Assembly: GCF_024585165.1 (NCBI RefSeq)
Contig: NZ_CP029008.1
Span: 3,906,001 to 3,970,000, forward strand
Reading direction: 5' to 3'
Length of the DNA stretch: 64,000 nt
Source: Bradyrhizobium sp. WBOS07
GTDB taxonomy: Bacteria > Pseudomonadota > Alphaproteobacteria > Rhizobiales > Xanthobacteraceae
The notes under the pieces are model-generated. The model was given only the letters and a program-made list of their open reading frames with translations, had not been told where the DNA came from and searched no databases. How positions within the stretch are numbered: position 1 is the first letter of the stretch; each line of letters opens with the position of its first letter. This document shows positions 25,632 through 35,652 of this stretch, piece after piece. Position numbers and translations under genes: made by a program.

Positions 25632-26045
25632 TCAGACTTCCTCAAAGCGAATCGGCAGGGCGCCCTTCCACAGCACGCTCTTGCCCAGCGTTGCCAGATT
25701 CTCCAGGCCGGAGGTCAGCGTGATGAAATGGTTGCCGGCAAGCTGGCCCATCTTGCTCGCGAAATGGACGCTGCCATAGGCCAACAGGATCTCGGTCTCG
25801 CTGATGCCGCCGGGATAGAGTATGATCTGGCCGGGCGCGGGATAGCTGGTGTGGTTCTCGTAGCCGACGCCGAAATCGAGGTCGCCGAGCGGCATCCACA
25901 CGCCCTCGCCGCTCCAGCGCACATGGATGACGTGGCTTTCGAACGGCAGCACATTGCGAAAGGCGGCGACAGTCTTGGGTGCCAGCTGCTCCTCGAAGCG
26001 GGCATCGAAGGTGAAATCGCCGGCGCGGATAACGAGCTTGCTCAT
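25632..26045 (-). CDS. DUF3830 family protein (cyclophilin-like fold)
   Basis: First gene of the allantoin operon. It has 137 residues from the ATG at 26045 (MSKLVIRAGDFTFDARF). Segments APKTVAAFRNVLPFESHVIH, WMPLGDLDFGVGYENHTSYP and PGQIILYPGGISETEILLAY match DUF3830, a small cyclophilin-like family seen beside purine and pyrimidine genes. Biochemical role unknown; linkage suggests a part in ureide metabolism. A 16-codon upstream extension lacks a ribosome-binding site. Confidence 0.82.
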   Translation of the reverse strand: MSKLVIRAGDFTFDARFEEQLAPKTVAAFRNVLPFESHVIHVRWSGEGVWMPLGDLDFGVGYENHTSYPAPGQIILYPGGISETEILLAYGSVHFASKMGQLAGNHFITLTSGLENLATLGKSVLWKGALPIRFEEV

Positions 26046-26348
26046 CTCATCTCTCTGGATCGGGGCCGGCCGCCCCAGCTCAAGCAAGAGCACTCCCGAC
26101 GACTTCGCGCAAGTGGCGCGGTCGCATCACCCGCGGTCCCAGGACCAGCCGAACATGGCGCGCCGCCGCAGCGCCGGTTCCGGCTCGGCGCAGGCCGCGC
26201 CGTCTCCTTCGCCGCGGTGTTTGCCGCAATGGATTCCATTGAACCGGATTGGGAGAGGCAAGTCCATCGGCGCCAGCGGGCATGATGCCGAATATTTAGC
26301 CGGCATGGGCCGGGCCGGCGGGCGCACGGCGTCATCACCACTCGCTCT

Positions 26349-26402
26349 CGTGTCCCGGACAAGCCGCAACGCGCGAGCGTTGCGGCGCAGAGCCGGGACC
26401 CA
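26349..26402. repeat. Palindromic intergenic repeat G
   Basis: GTCCCGG (26352-26358) pairs with CCGGGAC (26393-26399); inside it GCCGCAACGC (26363-26372) pairs with GCGTTGCGGC (26377-26386) around GCGA. A two-tier hairpin. Confidence 0.65.
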
Positions 26403-26405
26403 GTG

Positions 26406-26499
26406 TCGTAGGGTGGGCAAAGGCGCATAGCGCCGTGCCCACGATCCTTCAGATGCGGCGAAAGACGCGTGGGCACGCTGCGCTTTGCCCACCCTACGA
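26406..26499. repeat. Palindromic intergenic repeat A, copy 1
   Basis: 17-bp perfect terminal inverted repeats: TCGTAGGGTGGGCAAAG (26406-26422) and its complement (26483-26499), with inner GTGCCCACG/CGTGGGCAC arms. A second copy, in opposite orientation, is at 53112-53203. Confidence 0.85.
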
Positions 26500-26606
26500 G
26501 ATCGGAGTTTGTGCTCGCCCGCTCAAATCGCAGACATGCCTCATCAGCCTCGCGGCTTGTTTCGCCCGAGCTTTGCTTCGTCTTCGCGCCTCGGAAAGCC
26601 AAGAGG

Positions 26607-26722
26607 GCGCAGGGAAGGCCGGGTGCTGACAACGCACCCGCGGTCTGCTGCGCAAAAATGCACACGCAGAAGAACCGCACAGCAGCATACAGGTGGTGCC
26701 GATCACTCGGCCTTCCCTGCGC
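26607..26722. ncRNA. Possible structured RNA or repeat element with long stem
   Basis: GCGCAGGGAAGGCCG (26607-26621) and its exact complement (26708-26722) enclose 86 nt that can fold further: GGGTGC/GCACCC (26621-26626, 26634-26639) and GCTGC/GCAGC pairings near 26642-26690. Coding signals are absent. A transcribed structured RNA is one reading; a mobile palindromic repeat is the other. Confidence 0.4.
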
Positions 26723-27128
26723 GATGGTCGGACGGCTTATGCCGTGCTCTCCCGGGAGCCGAACTTTCCTTCTGGCCTCCCTCGCCCCGCGAATTGGATG
26801 ATGCAGTCTGCCCGGTTGGGCTCGCTCGCACCTCCGCGGAAGCTTGACCGTAGCAACGACGGCCAGGACCACACGGTTTTGCCGTACGCACGGCCCGCCA
26901 TTTCGCCGCAGTATTTCCAGCCCTGTCGACGAAGCCGGAAACTTACAGGCGAGACGAGACCTAGCAGCGCCGTTCGTCTACACGCGGCCTCGGGCTCACA
27001 GGGACTACCCGCCCTGCCCGCACCTCTCGTGCCGACGCTGCCGCGTCCACCGCAAGCCCGGCTCGCGATCAAGACGACCTCGAGATCGCCCCTCCTGGAT
27101 GAGCCGGGATGGGCGACACATACGCCAT

Positions 27129-27143
27129 TTCCGAATTTCGGTA
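27129..27143. promoter_or_regulatory. Isolated match to the S24 operator
   Basis: TTCCGAATTTCGGTA matches the operator at 6406-6420 (TTCCGAATTTCGGAT) in 13 of 15 positions, including all of both core arms. It is 20 kb from the repressor and not in front of an obvious gene. Confidence 0.35.
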
Positions 27144-27198
27144 AAGTGGAATATTTTTGCGGCGATGGATTGACAGAGGCCGACACAGGCACGGTACC

Positions 27199-27287
27199 GT
27201 AGCCCGGATGGAGCGCAGCGCAATCCGGGACAGTGCAAGATGCCGGGCGAGCGGCCCCGGATTACGCTTTCGCTCCATCCGGGCTAC
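27199..27287. repeat. Palindromic intergenic repeat B
   Basis: GTAGCCCGGATGGAGCG (27199-27215) and its perfect complement (27271-27287) flank a centre with CAATCCGGG and CCCCGGATT arms, giving a long imperfect hairpin. Confidence 0.8.
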
Positions 27288-27303
27288 AAGAGCACCGACG
27301 CAT

Positions 27304-27331
27304 CAAAAAGGGCGGTACAAAGCACCGCCCT
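27304..27331 (-). terminator. Rho-independent terminator of the Gly/Tyr-rich protein gene
   Basis: Read on the minus strand, AGGGCGGT and ACCGCCCT flank a 7-nt loop and are followed by a T-run (TTTTTG). It lies 53 bp after the stop codon of the gene at 27384. Confidence 0.8.
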
Positions 27332-27383
27332 CCTTCATGCAGTCCAATCGGGCCGCGTCGAAAACGATCGCTCGATACGATCG

Positions 27384-27797
27384 CTAGTAGCCCGGATCGT
27401 AATAGAATTGACCGCCACCGCCGCCGTAATAGCCGTGACCGCCGTAATAGCCGGGCCCGCCATAGTAGGGACGCGAGCCGTAGTAATAGCGGTTCTCGTA
27501 ATATTCGCGGCGCCGGCTCTCGGCGATTGCGCCACCGATCACCCCCGCAGCCAAGCCCATGAAGGCGAGACCGGCAGCATTCGGTCCGCGTCGATAGTGG
27601 TGGCGACGCCGGGCTGCGCTGAAATCAGTGACCTCGGACGAGCCCTGCCCTGCCGAGACAGGCTTCGCGAACAGCGCCTCGGCCGTCCCGGGGGACGCCG
27701 CAGCCGAGGGCGACATGGAGGTTGCGACCATTGCCAGGCTTGCGAACGCGGCCAGCGCCAGGTTGCGGCCGGCAGAAATCATCGGTCTAGCAGTCAT
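27384..27797 (-). CDS. Secreted Gly/Tyr-rich protein
   Basis: Function unknown. It has 137 residues with a long signal peptide (MTARPMISAGRNLALAAFAS to SAAA, about 34). A basic patch ARRRHHYRRG is followed by a glycine-zipper-like membrane segment (GLAFMGLAAGVIGGAIA, about 76-92) and a C-terminal tail rich in Gly and Tyr (YYYGSRPYYGG repeated). Such proteins are usually cell-envelope associated. It is a single gene with its own terminator. Confidence 0.78.
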   Translation of the reverse strand: MTARPMISAGRNLALAAFASLAMVATSMSPSAAASPGTAEALFAKPVSAGQGSSEVTDFSAARRRHHYRRGPNAAGLAFMGLAAGVIGGAIAESRRREYYENRYYYGSRPYYGGPGYYGGHGYYGGGGGQFYYDPGY

Positions 27798-28081
27798 TTT
27801 GACCTCCTAGGTTCTTGCGTAAAGATATGCAAACCACGTCAAATGCGCAAACCACTGAAATGGTTTCCTGATCGCGGCAATCCGCCACGCTTTGAACGAT
27901 TGTAAACGAACGGCCAATCCGCAGCTTGCACCCTCCAACCTGAGCGGATAATGAACAGCCGCGCCGTTTTGCGGTCGCCGTAAGCGTTTGACGTGAACCA
28001 ACGCATCAACCGACGTCGTCGGGATCGATGCCATTTCCAGGGTTCAACGTGATCGACGCGTCTTTCCATAAGAGAAATCAG

Positions 28082-28333
28082 ATGATTGCGGTTCGCAAAC
28101 TGCCGGCGCGCTATGCGCCGATCGTGATGCCGTTCGTGCTGTCCATCCTCATGACGGCGGTGGTATCGGTCATTTCGACGCTCCGGAGCCTCGGCGCGAC
28201 GCCGGCGTTCCTCGCGACCTGGCCCGGCGCCTGGGCGCTATCCTGGCTGGTCGCCTTTCCAACCCTGCTCGTGGTGCTTCCACTGGTGCGGCGGATCGTG
28301 ACCTGCCTCGTTGCAGCCCCACCCCGCCAATAG
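28082..28333 (+). CDS. DUF2798 membrane protein
   Basis: Small inner-membrane protein of unknown role. It has 83 residues from the ATG at 28082 (MIAVRKLPARYAPIVMPFVL). Two hydrophobic helices (about 13-34 and 47-72), with the DUF2798 pattern of a short loop ending in W-x-x-S-W/AFPTL (ALSWLVAFPTLLVVLPLVRR). An 18-codon in-frame extension upstream is unlikely. It converges on the ClC gene with 5 bp between. Confidence 0.75.
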   Translation: MIAVRKLPARYAPIVMPFVLSILMTAVVSVISTLRSLGATPAFLATWPGAWALSWLVAFPTLLVVLPLVRRIVTCLVAAPPRQ

Positions 28334-28338
28334 GGCGC

Positions 28339-30126
28339 TTACGACAACGCCCCCAGCACGCCGCGCGTCGCCTTGTCGATCTCCTCGACATAGCGACGGC
28401 GGGCGAAAGTCTCGGTGAGAAAGCCGATCACCTTGCGGCTGTCGGTGGAATCGACCACCGCCAGCATCTCGGCCTCGGCCTCGTCGAACACAGCCATCGC
28501 CGACTTCACGTTCATTTCCGGGATCAGCACGATGTCGATCAGGCGGGCGAGCTCGACCACCTGGATGTCGTCGGCGATGCTGTCGAGATCATTGGAGAAC
28601 AAGTCGGGCAGCATGACCAGCCCGACATATTCGTCCGCGTTGTTGACGATCACGATTCCCGGCCGCGAGCCCAGCGCGAACTCGCGGCGGACGGCGGCGA
28701 TCGTCGTGGTCGAGGGCACCTTGCCGACGTCGGAGCGCATCAGCCGCTCCACGGTGAGATTGCGCAGCCAGCCGACGTCGTTGGCGCTGCGGATGGTCTC
28801 GCCGCGCAGATGCAGGCGCCAGGTCGAAAAGGAATGGCCGAACATGAACCGGACGCAGATCGAGGTGACGATGCAGCCGGCCAGCACCACGGCGGTGACG
28901 TCGACGTTGCGGGTCATCTCAAGCACGAGGAACGACATGGTGAGCGGGCCGCCCACGATGGCGACGCCGAGCGTCGCCATTCCGGTCAGCATCGCCACCA
29001 GCGGATCGATCGCGAAGTTCGGGCTGATCAGGAGCAGCACCGCGGCAAAGAACTTGCCGATCAGGCTGCCGACGAACAGCGAGGCGAAGAACAGGCCGCC
29101 CCGGAAACCCGAGGCGAGCGAGATCAGGCAGGCCGTCACCTTCAAGGCGATGATCAGCGCGATCAGGCCGATCGTCATGTCGTGAAAGAGGTCGAGCACC
29201 ATGGCGCCGTGGCCGGCCGCCAGCACCTGCGGCGTGATGATCGCGAAACCGCCGACGATCAGGCCGCCGATCACCGGGCGCAGCCAGACCGGCAGCCAGG
29301 CGAACAGGCGCTCGAACATCGGCGAGGAGCGCATCACGGCGATGCCAACGCCGCTGGTGATGAGCGCCAGCCCGATCAATGCCAGATATTGCTCGACGCC
29401 GACCGCGCTGACCTTTGGTATCTCCAGCGAATACGGCGCGCCGCCGAGCCATTGCGCGGTCAACGCGCCGGCGAGCGAGGCGGCCAGGATCGGTGCCGCG
29501 CTGCCGACCGAATAAACGCCGACGATCAGCTCGCAGGCATAGAAGGCGCCGGTGATCGGCGCGCCGAACGCCGCCGCGATCGCCGCCGCAGCGCCGCAAC
29601 CGACCATCAGGCGCAGATCGTTGCGGCGAAGATTGAAGAACTTGCCGAGCAGCGAAGCAATTCCAGAGCCGATCTGGGTGTAGCCCGCCTCGAGGCCGAC
29701 CGAGGCACCACAGCCGTTTGAGATCAGCGTCTGGCTCGACACCACCACGCTGTCGCGCATCGAGAGATTGCCGCCGCGCAGCGCGTTCGCCTCGATCGGG
29801 TCGACCGCGTTCGATATCTTCATGCGCCGCCGCGACCATTCCATGATTCCGAGCGACAGCCCACCGAGCGCGGGCGCGATCAGGGCCGCCCACGGACTGA
29901 CGCTTTCGTGAGCCGAAAGGTGAACATCAATGGGAATGCCGTAGATCACCACATGCGCGATCTGGGCGATGCGGGCCATCAGCGTCACGACCGAGCCCGC
30001 GAGCGTGCCGATCACCAGCGCGAGCGGGATCAGGTAGAATTCGTTGCTGCGCAGGAGGGCACGCAGCCGAACCATGGTGCGGTTCGTCCCCTTGCGATCG
30101 ACGAGATGCCTGATCCGTACGAACAC
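28339..30126 (-). CDS. ClC-type chloride channel or transporter with CBS domains
   Basis: Anion channel or H+/Cl- exchanger in the inner membrane. It has 595 residues starting at GTG 30126; an ATG 17 codons in (MVRLRALL) is the alternative start. The ClC motifs are SNGCGASVGLEAGYTQ (about 135-150; the Glu corresponds to the gating glutamate) and GFRGGLFFASLFVGSLIGKF (about 338-357; the GxFxP-like segment). About ten or more hydrophobic helices precede a C-terminal CBS pair (about 445-580). The substrate could be chloride or fluoride. It follows the aldolase gene by 12 bp, so the two may be one operon. Confidence 0.85.
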   Translation of the reverse strand: MFVRIRHLVDRKGTNRTMVRLRALLRSNEFYLIPLALVIGTLAGSVVTLMARIAQIAHVVIYGIPIDVHLSAHESVSPWAALIAPALGGLSLGIMEWSRRRMKISNAVDPIEANALRGGNLSMRDSVVVSSQTLISNGCGASVGLEAGYTQIGSGIASLLGKFFNLRRNDLRLMVGCGAAAAIAAAFGAPITGAFYACELIVGVYSVGSAAPILAASLAGALTAQWLGGAPYSLEIPKVSAVGVEQYLALIGLALITSGVGIAVMRSSPMFERLFAWLPVWLRPVIGGLIVGGFAIITPQVLAAGHGAMVLDLFHDMTIGLIALIIALKVTACLISLASGFRGGLFFASLFVGSLIGKFFAAVLLLISPNFAIDPLVAMLTGMATLGVAIVGGPLTMSFLVLEMTRNVDVTAVVLAGCIVTSICVRFMFGHSFSTWRLHLRGETIRSANDVGWLRNLTVERLMRSDVGKVPSTTTIAAVRREFALGSRPGIVIVNNADEYVGLVMLPDLFSNDLDSIADDIQVVELARLIDIVLIPEMNVKSAMAVFDEAEAEMLAVVDSTDSRKVIGFLTETFARRRYVEEIDKATRGVLGALS

Positions 30127-30138
30127 CCTCTGCCTGCC

Positions 30139-30792
30139 CTACCCTTCCGACAGGCCGTAGCCGGCCATGCGCTGGCGGACCCGCTCGATCTCGGCGCTGG
30201 GGAGCAGCGGCGGTTGTCCGATCTGGAGGCAGCCGTGATATTGCCGCGCCAGCGTCTCGACCTCGACGGCGAGCCACATCGCCTTGTCCAGCGTCTTGCC
30301 GATCGCGATCATGCCGTGGTGGTCGAGCAGGCAGGCAAGCCGGCCCTCCAGCGCCCGCACCGCATGTTCGGACAGCTCCGCCGTTCCGAACGTCGCATAG
30401 GACGCGCAGCGGATGCTGTCGCCGCCGGCCGCCGCGATCATGTAATGCACCGGCGGAATCTCCATGCCCATGATCGCCAGGATGGTGCAATAGGTCGGAT
30501 GGGCGTGCACGACGGCGTTGATCTCGGGCCGCGACTTCAGGATGTCGCGATGAAATCGCCATTCGCTCGACGGCTTCTGGTCGGGCCCGTGTGCGCCGTC
30601 CATGGTCATGAACACGATCTGCCCGGGCGTCATGGCCTCATAGGGCACGCTGGTCGGCGTGACCAGAAGCCCGTCCACATGCCGGACAGAGATATTGCCC
30701 GAGGTGCCCTGGTTGATGCCGAGCGCATTCATGCGCCGGCAAGCGTCGATGATGGCCTGTCGCTTGGCGAGCTCGTCCGTTGTCATCGACAT
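30139..30792 (-). CDS. Class II aldolase/adducin family protein (FucA-like)
   Basis: Zinc aldolase of the L-fuculose-phosphate / rhamnulose / ribulose-phosphate-4-epimerase family. It has 217 residues. The motifs are INQGTSGNISVRH (substrate phosphate loop, about 26-38), SSEWRFHRDIL, VVHAHPTYCTILA (zinc His pair, about 93-105) and LLDHHGMIAIGKTLDKA (third zinc His, about 154-170). Start codons at 30792 and 30786 are both possible. The true substrate cannot be told from sequence. It is upstream of the ClC gene on the same strand. Confidence 0.85.
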   Translation of the reverse strand: MSMTTDELAKRQAIIDACRRMNALGINQGTSGNISVRHVDGLLVTPTSVPYEAMTPGQIVFMTMDGAHGPDQKPSSEWRFHRDILKSRPEINAVVHAHPTYCTILAIMGMEIPPVHYMIAAAGGDSIRCASYATFGTAELSEHAVRALEGRLACLLDHHGMIAIGKTLDKAMWLAVEVETLARQYHGCLQIGQPPLLPSAEIERVRQRMAGYGLSEG

Positions 30793-31306
30793 CCCGATTT
30801 CCCGACGATGGTCTTGTTAGACCGGAAGTACGTCAAAGCAATATGGCAGTGCAAGCGAAAGCGGCCCGGATCTGTTGTCAAAACCACGAAACGGACGGCA
30901 AGATCAATGGATTCACCTGCTATCGCGGCGCCATGGCAGGCGGCCGCAACCCCGTTGATCACGAACTGCCCGACTAGGCCGCGAGCAGCATGCCGGGGAC
31001 GCGCAAGAGCACGGCATTTCCTGTGGGTCCGAGAGTGCTTGCGATCACGGAAGATCACCTGATAGGACGCGCCGAGCAGCAGCAGCCCGCCGGCAATCCG
31101 GAGGACGGGATGCGATCCCCGAGCCGGTGCAGCAGTCGGTTTCCGAGCAGCGCGATCACCACCAAAATCGAAGCCGCGATCACGGTTGGCGCAGCGGACA
31201 GGGCGAAGCCGAGCATGTCTCGCCGGGATCCCGGAACGCTGGAACGATGGCGGGCGGACTGACTTAGCCCGGCAGGACCGTTTTGCAAAATCACTGGAGA
31301 CGATCG
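30793..31306. other. Intergenic stretch with a decayed gene
   Basis: This 514-bp stretch has no intact gene. It contains a fragment of a membrane-protein gene (31055-31216, minus strand). The remainder shows no repeats or promoters that could be identified with confidence, other than the need for a promoter for the 31307 gene. Confidence 0.5.
31055..31216 (-). pseudogene. Possible frameshifted remnant of a small membrane protein gene
   Basis: From the ATG at 31216 the minus strand reads MLGFALSAAPTVIAASILVV then IALLGNRLLHRLGDRI, a typical hydrophobic start. Then the frame loses hydrophobic character, while a shifted frame over 31055-31110 reads IRIAGGLLLLGASYQVI, the kind of C-terminal helix expected next. 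A single-base indel near 31105 would explain both. Family not recognised. Speculative. Confidence 0.35.
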
Positions 31307-31513
31307 ATGAGCGACAGTGGAATCGGAATGCTGCTCGGCCAGCTCTCGGCCAATCTGCTCTGGCTCTGGTTCATCGGAGCCTTCGTGCTCGGCGGGATCC
31401 TCGTCTATGGCGTGATGAAGGCCGGCCACCTCAGGCGCGGCGAGCGGGCGCAGCTCGATCGCAACACCGAGGCGCGGCAGCGCCAGGAAGATCCGTATAA
31501 GCGCCCGACCTGA
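31307..31513 (+). CDS. Small single-pass membrane protein, 68 aa
   Basis: Function unknown. From the ATG at 31307 (GGAGA 7 nt upstream) the product is 68 residues with one transmembrane helix (LLWLWFIGAFVLGGILVYGV, about 15-34), followed by a charged cytoplasmic tail (KAGHLRRGERAQLDRNTEAR). It is upstream of a DUF892 gene on the same strand, separated by 104 bp. Confidence 0.72.
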   Translation: MSDSGIGMLLGQLSANLLWLWFIGAFVLGGILVYGVMKAGHLRRGERAQLDRNTEARQRQEDPYKRPT

Positions 31514-31617
31514 GCGTCGACCGGTTGCAGATTGGAACTTTCGTTATTGAAGCGGCTTTGATCGCCTGAGGATTGAGGAGGGCGAGGCCTTCCCGTGTCA
31601 CCTCGTGAGGAGGACCT

Positions 31618-32184
31618 ATGGCTAAGCAAGCAAAGAAGCGTACGACCAAGAAGACCGCGGCGCGCCGGCCGCGTCAGGCACCGAAGATGCTCAGCGACCT
31701 GTTTCTGGAGACGCTGAAGGACATCTATTTCGCCGAGAACAAGATCATCAAGACGTTGCCCAAGATGGCGAAGGCAGCACAATCGAAAGAGCTGGCCGCA
31801 GCCTTCAACAAGCACCTGCGCGAGACCCAGGGTCAGGTCAAGCGGCTCGACCAGATCTTCAAGATGCTGGGCAAGCCGGCACGCGGCAAGCCCTGCGAGG
31901 CCATCAACGGCATCACCGACGAGGGCGCCGAGATCATGAAGGACTTCAAGGGCGCACCGGCGCTCGATGCGGGACTGCTCGCGGCCGCCCAGGCGGTCGA
32001 GCACTACGAGATCTCCCGCTACGGCACCTTGCGGACCTGGGCCGAGGAACTCGGCATGCAGGACGCGGCAAGGCTGCTTCAGGCGACGCTGGACGAAGAA
32101 GAGGCGACTGATCACACGCTGACGGAGCTCGCGACGTCCGTGATCAACCTCGAAGCGGAGGAAGAATACCGCGCCGCGGCCTGA
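31618..32184 (+). CDS. DUF892 ferritin-like protein (YciE/YciF family)
   Basis: Four-helix ferritin-like protein linked to stress responses in other bacteria. It has 188 residues. A Lys/Arg-rich N-terminus (MAKQAKKRTTKKTAARRPRQ) precedes the domain starting LFLETLKDIYFAENKIIKTL (about 28-47). The metal-type Glu/His segments are HLRETQGQVKRLDQIF, AVEHYEISRYGTL and TLDEEEATDHTLTELA. A terminator follows. The basic N-terminal tail is longer than usual and could contact DNA; this is inferred. Confidence 0.88.
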   Translation: MAKQAKKRTTKKTAARRPRQAPKMLSDLFLETLKDIYFAENKIIKTLPKMAKAAQSKELAAAFNKHLRETQGQVKRLDQIFKMLGKPARGKPCEAINGITDEGAEIMKDFKGAPALDAGLLAAAQAVEHYEISRYGTLRTWAEELGMQDAARLLQATLDEEEATDHTLTELATSVINLEAEEEYRAAA

Positions 32185-32206
32185 CCCGCGCCGCTGTCGA
32201 TGACGG

Positions 32207-32236
32207 AACGCCGCGGCCCTGCCGCGGCGTTTGTTT
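32207..32236 (+). terminator. Rho-independent terminator after the DUF892 gene
   Basis: AACGCCGCGG and CCGCGGCGTT flank a 5-nt loop and are followed by TTGTTTTT. It begins 23 bp past the stop codon. Confidence 0.85.
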
Positions 32237-32277
32237 TTGGATTGCACGACAGCGCATGGCACGCCGGCGCCGGCGCT

Positions 32278-32305
32278 CTGGATTTTCCGGGAACCGGCCC
32301 CATAT
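32278..32305 (+). promoter_or_regulatory. Sigma32-like heat-shock promoter for the Hsp20-Lon operon
   Basis: CCCCATAT (32298-32305) is a full match to the classical sigma32 -10 element, and CTGGATT (32278-32284), 13 bp upstream, is a partial match to CTTGAAA. It lies 30 bp before the Hsp20 start. This agrees with the products encoded (a small heat-shock protein and Lon). Confidence 0.55.
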
Positions 32306-32334
32306 GCAGGCTTTCCCACCCCTGAGCCTTCCAC

Positions 32335-32718
32335 ATGCAACCCAAAAATCCCCTCGACTGGATGCTGTCCGAAGCCCTGGATTCGCTGACCCGCGCCGAC
32401 CGGCTGCGCCAGCAGTTCGGCCGCCAGGAAGCCTGCTGGGAGCCGCCGATCGACGTGCTGGAAACCGAGCACGAGCTCCTGATCCTGGTGGCGCTCCCGG
32501 GCGTCAATCCGGACAATGTCGAGACGGTCATTCATGACGGCGTGCTCGTCATCTCCGGGCAGCGCACCCTGCCGCCGGAGCTCCGCAACGCCCGCATCCA
32601 CCGGCTCGAGCTGCCGCAGGGGCGTTTTGAGCGCCGTATTGCATTGCCCATCGGCCGCTACGCCATCAGCCGTTTCGTGATGGACGGCTGCGTCGCACTG
32701 CGCCTCGCCAAATCCTGA
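32335..32718 (+). CDS. Hsp20 / alpha-crystallin family small heat-shock protein
   Basis: ATP-independent holdase chaperone that binds unfolding proteins in the cytoplasm. It has 127 residues. The alpha-crystallin domain covers about 35-125, with WEPPIDVLETEHELLILVAL, LPGVNPDNVETVIHDGVLVI and SGQRTLPPE; RFERRIALP near 100 is the conserved late strand. It has a short C-terminal tail without a clear IXI motif, which may limit oligomer size. It is 8 bp upstream of lon and so co-transcribed with it. Confidence 0.87.
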   Translation: MQPKNPLDWMLSEALDSLTRADRLRQQFGRQEACWEPPIDVLETEHELLILVALPGVNPDNVETVIHDGVLVISGQRTLPPELRNARIHRLELPQGRFERRIALPIGRYAISRFVMDGCVALRLAKS

Positions 32719-32726
32719 GGTCGATC

Positions 32727-35120
<2,394 letters not shown>

Positions 35121-35124
35121 GGCG

Positions 35125-35280
35125 ATGAAGAAATTGCTGGAGAAAGCAAAGGGATCGCGGAAGACGCAGCGGCTGCGCCAAATGCTCGATCGCGCGATCG
35201 ACCGGCTTCGCGATGCGCTGGCGGCGCCGGGGCCGCAGCTTCAACCCGTTCCGGTCAGGGTGAAGCGCCGCAAGGGTTGA
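35125..35280 (+). CDS. Very small basic protein following lon, 51 aa
   Basis: Function unknown. It begins 4 bp after the lon stop with GGAGTGAGG ahead of the ATG, so it is probably translated from the same mRNA. The 51 residues are strongly basic and helical (MKKLLEKAKGSRKTQRLRQM, then LDRAIDRLRDALAAPGP), ending VKRRKG. It is short enough to be missed by gene finders. A Lon adaptor or an RNA/DNA-binding role is conceivable but unproven. Confidence 0.6.
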   Translation: MKKLLEKAKGSRKTQRLRQMLDRAIDRLRDALAAPGPQLQPVPVRVKRRKG

Positions 35281-35317
35281 GCCCTCCGTCTCAAGTCCTC
35301 GCGGCTGCCCCAAACAA

Positions 35318-35343
35318 AAGGCCCCCTTATCCGAGGGGGCCTT
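35318..35343. terminator. Bidirectional rho-independent terminator
   Basis: AAGGCCCCC and GGGGGCCTT around an 8-nt loop, with A-run upstream and T-rich ends, between the Lon operon (+) and the HU gene (-). It can serve both strands. Confidence 0.85.
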
Positions 35344-35349
35344 GCGTCG

Positions 35350-35652
35350 TTAGCCCACGGCGTCCTTGGCCGCCTTGACCGGGCGGGCGCGGACGATCTT
35401 GCGGGCCGGCTTGGCCTTGAACATCATCTCTTCACCCGTGAACGGGTTGGTGCCCTTGCGTGCCTTGGTCGCCGGCTTCTTGATCACGACGAACTTGGCG
35501 AAGCCCGGCACCAGGAACAGGCCGTTCTTCTTGAGCTCCTTGTGACCGACGTCGGTCAGCGTCTCCATGACGTTCTTGACGTCGCGCTTGGAAAGCTCTG
35601 TGGCGGTCGCAATCTTTTCGATCAACTGCGATTTGGACATTTGGGTGGCCAT
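35350..35652 (-). CDS. hup: HU family DNA-binding protein
   Basis: Nucleoid-associated protein that bends and compacts DNA. It has 100 residues from the ATG at 35652 (AGAGGAG 6 nt upstream). HU features: MSKSQLIEKIATATELSKRD, KNGLFLVPGFAKFVVIKKPA and the arm region RKGTNPFTGEEMMFKAKPAR. The C-terminus has a Lys/Ala/Arg tail (KIVRARPVKAAKDAVG) slightly longer than in E. coli HU. Its coding orientation faces the Lon operon across the terminator. Confidence 0.93.
   Translation of the reverse strand: MATQMSKSQLIEKIATATELSKRDVKNVMETLTDVGHKELKKNGLFLVPGFAKFVVIKKPATKARKGTNPFTGEEMMFKAKPARKIVRARPVKAAKDAVG

Larger units (their letters stand above)
26046..27383. other. 1.3-kb gene-free mosaic of structured repeats
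   Basis: No reading frame here is convincing. The stretch contains at least three palindromic repeat units (26349-26402, 26406-26499, 27199-27287), a long structured middle part (about 26510-27110), an operator-like palindrome (27129-27143) and, at its right end, a terminator. From memory, the middle part resembles intergenic sequence found in many Bradyrhizobium genomes; that needs a search. Confidence 0.6.

Noticed and set aside
24726..26285. A 519-codon plus-strand frame across the puuE operon
   Set aside because: It lies opposite puuE and DUF3830, which match known families end to end.
26042..27192. Several overlapping frames in the gene-free mosaic, such as the 276-codon minus-strand frame
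   Set aside because: They run through palindromic repeats, lack ribosome-binding sites, and have the composition of random GC-rich frames.
28810..29721. A Gln/Asp/Arg-rich plus-strand frame opposite the ClC gene
   Set aside because: Shadow frame; the minus-strand product has ClC motifs and membrane helices.
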